From NCBI RefSeq assembly GCF_016907715.1, contig NZ_JAFBCM010000001.1, positions 2,976,001 through 3,040,000 of the forward strand: a stretch of DNA of 64,000 bases, given 5' to 3'. Shown piece after piece: positions 58,565 through 64,000 of the stretch. The notes under the pieces were generated by a model. The model was given only the letters and a program-made list of their open reading frames with translations, did no database searches and had not been told where the DNA came from. The translations under genes were made by a program, and so were the position numbers. This stretch comes from Tenggerimyces flavus (GTDB lineage: Bacteria > Actinomycetota > Actinomycetes > Propionibacteriales > Actinopolymorphaceae). How positions within the stretch are numbered: the stretch's first letter is position 1; each line of letters opens with the position of its first letter.

Positions 58565-59199
58565 CCGGCGACTCTCGCGGCCCGCCGGCGGATCGAACGG
58601 ATCGCCTCGTCGGCCTGCTTGACCACGCCGTACGCGTGCTCCGAGCCCGGCCGGCTGCCGTAACAGACCTCGTCGAACACCGTCGCCGCAGCGCGCATCG
58701 GCTCGGCGGCGTCCGGCGCGACGAGCGCGACCTCGGTCGACACCTCGTACGCCGTCCGGCCCAGCCGCTCGTCGATCAGCGTGCGCTCCTCGAGGTCGCG
58801 GACGATCGCGCGGAACCGTTCGCGCACCGCCTTCTCGAAGTCGCCCGCCAGCGCTGCCGCCTCGGCGTCCGAACGGTGCTCGGCCGCCGTCCGCGTTCGT
58901 CCCTCGAAGACGACCGCGTCCGCCCGTGCCCGCGACCGGGCCAACTTGCCGACCCGCCAGCGGATCAGGATGACGAGCAGCACGACCAGCAGGACGACGG
59001 CGATGATGCCCCAGTAGCCGCCCGGAGAGTTGCTCGCGATCTGGGCGAGGAACTCCAGGATCCGCTCGTACAACCACTGCAGCGCGCGCGAGACGACGCC
59101 GGGCTCGTCCTCGTGGTAGATCCGCTTGACGAGCTCCTCGCGCGCGGCCCTGGCCGCCTCCTCGCGGCCGATGTCGATCGGTGGATCGAGCAGGATCAA
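58561..59199 (-). CDS. DUF4129-domain membrane protein
   Basis: Protein of 212 residues: LDPPIDIGREEAARAAREEL, a membrane helix (YWGIIAVVLLVVLLVILIRW) at about 55-75, then the DUF4129 domain (AVRERFRAIVRDLEERTLID, then RTAYEV). DUF4129 is found at the C-terminus of transglutaminase-like membrane enzymes and as this free form. The start is TTG 59199, overlapping the stop of the upstream gene (TTGA), which is an unusual coupled start but gives exactly the family N-terminus; the much longer open frame upstream is a shadow. Confidence 0.85.
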   Translation of the reverse strand: MILLDPPIDIGREEAARAAREELVKRIYHEDEPGVVSRALQWLYERILEFLAQIASNSPGGYWGIIAVVLLVVLLVILIRWRVGKLARSRARADAVVFEGRTRTAAEHRSDAEAAALAGDFEKAVRERFRAIVRDLEERTLIDERLGRTAYEVSTEVALVAPDAAEPMRAAATVFDEVCYGSRPGSEHAYGVVKQADEAIRSIRRRAARVAG

Positions 59200-60479
59200 C
59201 GCGCCACCCAGGGCGTGGCCGTGGGTTGCCCGTAGCCGGGAGTCGTGGCCTGGGTGAGCTCGATGTCCAAGCCCTCCGTACGCATCCGCGCTTCGACGTA
59301 GATGATCGCGTTGACCGCGGCGACGAACGCGAGCTGGATGACGGCCGAGCCGATCGCGCCGACGGAGGAGACCGCCAGCGTGAACGCCGTACCGGTCGCC
59401 GTCTGGCCGAACGCGAGGCCGATCATCGTGCCCAGCAGGAGGAAGGCGATCTGCAGGATCTGGGAGACGACACCGGCGATGAGCCCGGCGACGAAGATGA
59501 GGCCGAACGTACGCCACGACCGGCCCTTGACCAGGCCGTAGGAGCGCTTCATCGCCGCGACGATGCCGACCTTGCGCTGCTCGCCCTGCGGGTAGTTCGG
59601 GTCGACCGGGTTGGTCTCGAGCACCAGGATCGCGGACGCGCAGACCATCCGCGTCGTGAACATGACGAACAAGACGATGCCGCCGATGCCCAGCACGATG
59701 CCGAGCAGGACCGCCAGCCAGGTGAGCTCGAAGTAGGCGGCGAGCGCGACCAGGATCGTGATGACGGCGACGCCGACGATGGCGATGGCGCTGAGAAGCA
59801 GGCCCAGCCCGAACAGCCGAAGGATGTGCGGTCGCGCCGATCGCCAGGCCTCGCCGACCGTCATCGGCTGCCCGAGCACGCCGCGGCCGACGGTCGCGGT
59901 GACCATGCCGGTCAGCGCGTAGCCGGCGACGAACGACAGCAGCACGACGACCAGGATCGAGACGATGAACGTGATCCAGCTGGCGTCACTGATCTGGGTG
60001 ATCTGGCTCGGGTCGGCGGCGATGATGTCGCCCGCGCCGACGAACGTGGCCACCAGACCGAGCGCGGTGACGACGGTCATCACCAGCGCGGACAGGCCGA
60101 GCAGGATCTTCGGGTAGCGCTGGATCGTCGTGAACGCGCCGTCCAGGATCTCGCCGAACCCGAGCGGGCGTAGCGGGACGATGCCGGGCTTGGGCGCCTG
60201 CGGCGGACCGTACCCTGGCTGGCCACCCCAACCACCCGGCTGCGGCGGCGGTGCGCCCCAACCCGAGTGCGGGGGAGGCGGCGGTGGTGGCGTGCCCCAG
60301 CCGCCGCCCGGCTGAGGCGGAGGCTGCTGCGTACCCCAGCCACCCGGCTGCTGAGGTGGTGCCTGCTGCGGCGGCGGAGGCTGCTGCGGGTGTGGTTGCG
60401 TGCCCCACGCGGGCTGCCCTCCGGGTGGAGCCCAGCCCGGCGTACTGCCCGGTTCTGGCTGGCCCGGCTGCTCGCTCAT
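59196..60479 (-). CDS. Multi-pass membrane protein with Pro/Gln-rich N-terminus
   Basis: Protein of 427 residues. The first about 105 residues are low-complexity Pro, Gly and Gln repeats (PPPPPHSGWGAPPPQPGGWG), probably disordered and cytoplasmic. Then comes PLGFGEILDGAFTTIQRYPK and six or so membrane helices, resembling the glycerophosphoryl-diester-phosphodiesterase membrane domain family. No catalytic motif is present. It is first in the operon toward DUF58 and divergent from mtrA, a conserved actinobacterial arrangement. Confidence 0.85.
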   Translation of the reverse strand: MSEQPGQPEPGSTPGWAPPGGQPAWGTQPHPQQPPPPQQAPPQQPGGWGTQQPPPQPGGGWGTPPPPPPPHSGWGAPPPQPGGWGGQPGYGPPQAPKPGIVPLRPLGFGEILDGAFTTIQRYPKILLGLSALVMTVVTALGLVATFVGAGDIIAADPSQITQISDASWITFIVSILVVVLLSFVAGYALTGMVTATVGRGVLGQPMTVGEAWRSARPHILRLFGLGLLLSAIAIVGVAVITILVALAAYFELTWLAVLLGIVLGIGGIVLFVMFTTRMVCASAILVLETNPVDPNYPQGEQRKVGIVAAMKRSYGLVKGRSWRTFGLIFVAGLIAGVVSQILQIAFLLLGTMIGLAFGQTATGTAFTLAVSSVGAIGSAVIQLAFVAAVNAIIYVEARMRTEGLDIELTQATTPGYGQPTATPWVAR

Positions 60480-60650
60480 CTCGAACCCCTCACACGTCGC
60501 ATCCCCTGCGTGACGGTCATCGTGCCACGTTCGGCGCCTCGACTAACCAACGCGTTGCACTGGCGCGGCGTTCACTCCCGCGACGCGGCTCGATGAGGAC
60601 GAAAGCCCAGGTGCGAGCGTTCTGCGGCGCATGGTGCGACGATTGGCCTC

Positions 60651-61328
60651 ATGAAGGGTCGGATCCTGGTCGTCGACGATGACACCGCGCTGTCCGAGAT
60701 GCTGGGGATCGTGCTCCGCAGCGAAGGGCTCGAGTCGGTGTTCTGCGAGTCGGGGGAGAAGGCACTGGCGAAGGTCCGCGAGACCAAGCCGGACGTCGTC
60801 CTCCTTGATCTCATGCTCCCGGGCAAGGACGGCATCGACGTATGCCGCGAGATCCGGGCCGAGTCGGACGTCCCCATCGTCATGCTCACCGCCAAGACCG
60901 ACACGGTCGACGTGGTCCTCGGGCTGGAGTCCGGCGCCGACGACTACGTGATGAAGCCGTTCAAGCCCAAGGAACTGGTCGCCCGCATCCGGGCCCGGCT
61001 GCGTCGCAACGAGCAGGCCGTGCCCGAGTCGCTGACGATCGGCGACCTGGCGATCGACGTTCCCGGCCACGCGGTGAAGCGGAACGGTACGTCGGTCAGC
61101 CTGACCCCGCTCGAGTTCGACCTGTTGGTCTGTCTCGCGCGCAAGCCCTGGCAGGTGTTCAGCCGCGAGCAGCTGCTCGAACAGGTCTGGGGCTACCGCC
61201 ACGCCGCCGACACGCGCCTGGTCAACGTGCACGTGCAGCGGCTGCGCAGCAAGATCGAGAAGGATCCGGAGCACCCGGAGATCGTCGTGACCGTCCGGGG
61301 CGTGGGGTACAAGGCGGGCCAGACCTGA
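60651..61328 (+). CDS. mtrA: Response regulator MtrA
   Basis: OmpR-type regulator of 225 residues. The receiver domain (1-118) has acidic pocket Asp9-Asp11, phosphorylation site Asp53 (LLDLMLPG), Thr in LTAK and Lys in YVMKPF. The C-terminal winged helix (about 130-225) includes LTPLEFDLLVCLARKPWQVFS and VTVRGVGYKAG. MtrA controls cell division, wall and osmotic genes in actinobacteria. The mtrA-mtrB-lpqB order is present. GACGAT lies 7 nt before the ATG, a possible leaderless promoter. Confidence 0.97.
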   Translation: MKGRILVVDDDTALSEMLGIVLRSEGLESVFCESGEKALAKVRETKPDVVLLDLMLPGKDGIDVCREIRAESDVPIVMLTAKTDTVDVVLGLESGADDYVMKPFKPKELVARIRARLRRNEQAVPESLTIGDLAIDVPGHAVKRNGTSVSLTPLEFDLLVCLARKPWQVFSREQLLEQVWGYRHAADTRLVNVHVQRLRSKIEKDPEHPEIVVTVRGVGYKAGQT

Positions 61329-61372
61329 CCAACGGACGACCCGAGCCCTGGCGCCGGTCGGCGAGCCGGCGC

Positions 61373-62992
61373 GTGACGCTGCTGGCCCGCCGCGGCCTGG
61401 CCGCGTGGCGACGTTCGCTGCAGGTGCGCGTGGTCGCCGGAACGCTCGTGCTCTCGACCGTGGTGGTCGTGCTCGCCAGCTGGATGCTGCTTCGTCAGGT
61501 GAGCGAGGGCATCCTGCAGGAGAAGATCGACTCGTCCATCGTCGAGGCGTCCTCGGATCTGCGTTCGACGAAGGTGACCATCGACGCGGCCGAGCCGACC
61601 GGCGACACCAACCGGGTGTTGTTGGACCTGTCCGAGGACATCGCGATGCGGGCCCGGACGAGCGGTCTGTATGAGGTCGGCGTTCGCATCGTCAAGCCGA
61701 ACGGTGACGACGTCCCGCCGGTCGCCGAGGCGACCATGAACACGCCGCTCGTCTGGAGCGTGCCGGACGATCTGACCCGCTCGCTGCGGATCGGCCAGGT
61801 GTCGTACCGGTTCGTCAGCCTGGTCCGGACGGACGGATCGATGACGCCCAACCTCGTCATCGGTTCGCAGCTCCGGGAGTCCGACACCAACGCGACGTTC
61901 AACCTGTACTACTTCTTCGACCTCCGCCAGCAGCAGGACATCCTCGACCTCCTGCAGCGGTCGCTGATCGCCGTCGGCTCGCTGCTCGTCCTGCTGCTCG
62001 GGCTGGTCGCCTGGTTCGTCACGAGGCAGGTCGTGTCGCCGGTCCGGATGGCTCGTGAGATCGCCGAACGGCTCGCCGCCGGCCGGCTCGACCAGCGGAT
62101 GCGCGTCCGCGGCGAGGACGACCTGGCCCGGCTCGCGACGTCGTTCAACCAGATGGCCGCCAGCCTGCAGCGGCAGATCCGGCAGCTGGAGGAGCTCTCC
62201 CGGGTGCAGCGCAGGTTCGTCTCCGACGTGTCGCACGAGCTCCGGACGCCGATCACCACCGTACGGATGGCCGCCGACGTCCTGCACGACGCGCGGCGCT
62301 CGTTCGACCCCAGCATCGCCCGGTCCGCGGAGCTGTTGCAGAACGAGCTCGACCGCTTCGAGGCGCTGCTGACCGACCTGCTGGAGATCAGCAGGTTCGA
62401 CGCCGGTGCGGCGGCGCTGGAGCTCGACGACGTCGACTTCCGCCCCCTCGTTCGGCAGGTCGTCGACGCGGCGCAGCCGCTCGCGACCCGCAAAGGCAGC
62501 CGGCTCGTCCTCGATCTTCCCGACACCGCGTGCGTGGCCGAGGTCGACCCGCGCCGGCTGGTGCGGGTGCTGCGCAACCTGGTGATCAACGCGATCGAGT
62601 ACGGCGAGGGCAGGGACGTCGAGATCCGCGTCGCGTCCGACGAGCAGGCCACCGCGGTGTCCGTCCGCGACCACGGCATCGGGCTGAAGCCAGGGGAGTC
62701 GGCCATGGTGTTCGACCGGTTCTGGCGCGCCGACCCCGCACGGGCGCGGACGACCGGGGGAACCGGCCTCGGGCTCGCGATCGCGATGGAGGACGTCTTG
62801 CTACACGGTGGTTGGCTGCAGGCCTGGGGGAGCCCGGGCGAGGGCGCGCACTTCCGGCTCACCGTGCCGCGGCGGCCGAGCGAGCCGTTGGACCACTCGC
62901 CGATCCCGTTGGTGCCCGACGACGCCCGCCGCCCGTTCGCGGAGTTGACCGCGAGCCCGGAGAACGCCGAGTCGCCGGGAGCGTCGACATGA
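61373..62992 (+). CDS. mtrB: Sensor histidine kinase MtrB
   Basis: Kinase of about 539 residues. The first membrane helix is VVAGTLVLSTVVVVLASWML; an extracytoplasmic sensor region spans about 50-190; the second helix is SLIAVGSLLVLLLGLVAWFV. Then HAMP (RLAAGRLDQRMRVRGEDDLA), the phosphorylated His in FVSDVSHELRTPITTVRMA, and ATPase boxes N (NLVINAIEYGE), G1 (VRDHGIGL), F (FDRFWRAD) and G2 (GGTGLGLAI). It phosphorylates MtrA. The start is uncertain: GTG 61373 is used; an in-frame CTG overlaps the mtrA stop. Its stop overlaps the lpqB start. Confidence 0.94.
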   Translation: MTLLARRGLAAWRRSLQVRVVAGTLVLSTVVVVLASWMLLRQVSEGILQEKIDSSIVEASSDLRSTKVTIDAAEPTGDTNRVLLDLSEDIAMRARTSGLYEVGVRIVKPNGDDVPPVAEATMNTPLVWSVPDDLTRSLRIGQVSYRFVSLVRTDGSMTPNLVIGSQLRESDTNATFNLYYFFDLRQQQDILDLLQRSLIAVGSLLVLLLGLVAWFVTRQVVSPVRMAREIAERLAAGRLDQRMRVRGEDDLARLATSFNQMAASLQRQIRQLEELSRVQRRFVSDVSHELRTPITTVRMAADVLHDARRSFDPSIARSAELLQNELDRFEALLTDLLEISRFDAGAAALELDDVDFRPLVRQVVDAAQPLATRKGSRLVLDLPDTACVAEVDPRRLVRVLRNLVINAIEYGEGRDVEIRVASDEQATAVSVRDHGIGLKPGESAMVFDRFWRADPARARTTGGTGLGLAIAMEDVLLHGGWLQAWGSPGEGAHFRLTVPRRPSEPLDHSPIPLVPDDARRPFAELTASPENAESPGAST

Positions 62993-64000
62993 GGCGCCTG
63001 CTCGTCGGTCTCGTCGCGGTGGTGGCGCTCACCGGATGCGCCGCGCTGCCGATGGACCGGGAGGTACGTTCGGCGCCGGTCGATCTTCAGCAGGGCGACG
63101 ACGAGCTGATCCCGGCGGCCCCGGAAGGCCCGCGGGCGGGGGACACGCCGGAGCAGATCCTCGAGGGCTTCCTCGCCGCGATGGCGACGTACCAGCGCGA
63201 CTTCCCGGTGGCTCGCGAGTTCCTCGTTCCGTCCGAACGTGCCCTGTGGCGGCCGACGGACCTGCGCGTGCACGAGTCCAGTGTGCCGCGACCGTTCGAC
63301 GCCAAGACCAACAGCCTGCGGATGCAGACGGGCTGGATCGGAACCGTCGGCGCGGACGGTGGCTGGACGCCGGCCGCGCGGGACGCGCAGGTCGGCTACG
63401 ACTTCAAGTTCGTCCAGGCGGGCAAGGAGTGGCGGATCGCGAACCCGCCGAACTTCCTCCTGATCTCGGATGCGAGTTTCAAGGCCGAGTATCTCCGCTA
63501 CGACACCTACTTCTGGGACTCCTCCGACGACTATCTCGTCCCCGACCCCGTCTACCTGCCGTTCCGCGGGAACGTCGTGACGATGCTCGTTCAGGCGGTC
63601 CTCGACGGCCCGACCGCGTGGATGAAGCCGGCGGTGCGGACGGCGATCCCGCGAGGGACCCGGCTGACCACGCAGTCGGTGCCCGTGGTGGACGACCAGG
63701 CGAGCATCGACCTCGACGGCATCCCGCCCGACCTGTCGTACAACGAGCGCAGGCTGATCGCCAACCAGCTGAGCTGGACGCTGCGCCAGGTCCCCGACCT
63801 GAAGCAGTTGCAGCTCCTCAGCCAGCACGAGCCCCTGCAGGTCGTGAAGGACCAGCCAGGGTCGAGCGTGCAGGCGCTGGACGCCGCGTCCAACGACAGA
63901 GCCGAGGATGGGACGTTCTCGACGAACGCGTACGCCCTCCGCGACGGCCGCGTCGTGCAGGTCACCGCGATCTCGACCGCGCCGGCACTGGGGCGACTGG
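62989..64000 (+). CDS. lpqB: Lipoprotein LpqB (C-terminus outside window)
   Basis: The first 337 residues of LpqB are present. The lipoprotein signal is MRRLLVGLVAVVALTG with Cys17. A region with TPEQILEGFLAAMATYQRDF follows, then a GerMN-like domain (residues about 170-290: PVYLPFRGNVVTMLVQAVLDG, RGTRLTTQSV, NERRLIANQLSWTLRQVP). The beta-propeller begins at about 315 (NAYALRDGRVVQV) and runs off the window. LpqB modulates MtrB signalling. The ATG overlaps the mtrB stop by 4 bp (ATGA). Confidence 0.95.
   Translation, partial: MRRLLVGLVAVVALTGCAALPMDREVRSAPVDLQQGDDELIPAAPEGPRAGDTPEQILEGFLAAMATYQRDFPVAREFLVPSERALWRPTDLRVHESSVPRPFDAKTNSLRMQTGWIGTVGADGGWTPAARDAQVGYDFKFVQAGKEWRIANPPNFLLISDASFKAEYLRYDTYFWDSSDDYLVPDPVYLPFRGNVVTMLVQAVLDGPTAWMKPAVRTAIPRGTRLTTQSVPVVDDQASIDLDGIPPDLSYNERRLIANQLSWTLRQVPDLKQLQLLSQHEPLQVVKDQPGSSVQALDAASNDRAEDGTFSTNAYALRDGRVVQVTAISTAPALGRL

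Noticed and set aside
1-64000. tRNA, rRNA or other structured RNA genes
   Set aside because: No cloverleaf with TTCGA-type T-loop or rRNA-like sequence was found by eye; a covariance-model scan would be decisive.

Overview
The window is chromosomal DNA of a high-GC Gram-positive actinobacterium. It carries MtrA-MtrB-LpqB, DUF3499, a TobH-like SIS protein and an actinobacterial-type adenosylhomocysteinase. Many starts are GTG, and several genes look leaderless (TAnnnT about 6 nt before the start codon). A Propionibacteriales-like soil organism (Kribbella/Actinopolymorpha/Tenggerimyces type) would fit, but this is inference. Two real genes run off the window: a ROK-family protein at the left edge and lpqB at the right edge.

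Layout. (1) 1-6.6 kb: ROK regulator divergent from a complete five-gene peptide-type ABC importer; a 185-bp palindrome-bounded element sits exactly between the two permease genes. A BBE-type FAD oxidase is convergent. (2) 7.9-8.9 kb: about 1 kb without genes, packed with palindromic repeats of at least five kinds. (3) 8.9-18.0 kb: conserved actinobacterial housekeeping block: metallopeptidase-like protein, VOC protein, DUF3499, phosphomannomutase, Trm112-like protein, SIS isomerase, mannose-6-phosphate isomerase, CDF metal transporter, small MerR-like regulator, ahcY. (4) 18.0-22.7 kb: secreted esterase-like hydrolase, then an IS481 element broken by a 13-bp duplication and by a nested IS3 element. 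The IS481 landed inside a copy of the paired-palindrome repeat and left a 16-bp target duplication. (5) 22.7-24.6 kb: SpoIIM-like and RDD membrane proteins from divergent starts 17 bp apart. (6) 24.6-55 kb: accessory, nutrient-scavenging region. It holds a peptide importer with an M14 carboxypeptidase and a GbsR/MarR regulator; a 1260-residue secreted subtilisin-like protease; an LLM flavin enzyme; a regulator and hydrolase; a LacI-controlled sugar-acid locus (SDR, RraA-like aldolase, glucarate-dehydratase-like enolase, sugar ABC importer, heparinase-II/III-like protein, HEAT protein); and a ribose-type ABC importer co-transcribed with a secreted GH172 (DUF2961) glycosidase. A truncated S41 protease follows. 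(7) 55-64 kb: conserved DUF58-MoxR-DUF4350-DUF4129-membrane-protein operon, then mtrA-mtrB-lpqB.

How it works together. Blocks 3, 5 and 7 are pieces of one widely conserved actinobacterial neighbourhood (pmm/manA ... ahcY ... mtrAB-lpqB). The accessory blocks have been inserted between those pieces. They form three self-contained uptake systems, each pairing an importer with enzymes that make or consume its substrate: peptides, sugar acids or uronate-type oligosaccharides, and (predicted) arabinofuranose or fructofuranose sugars released by GH172. Family-level assignments are from motifs read by eye; no database search was run.
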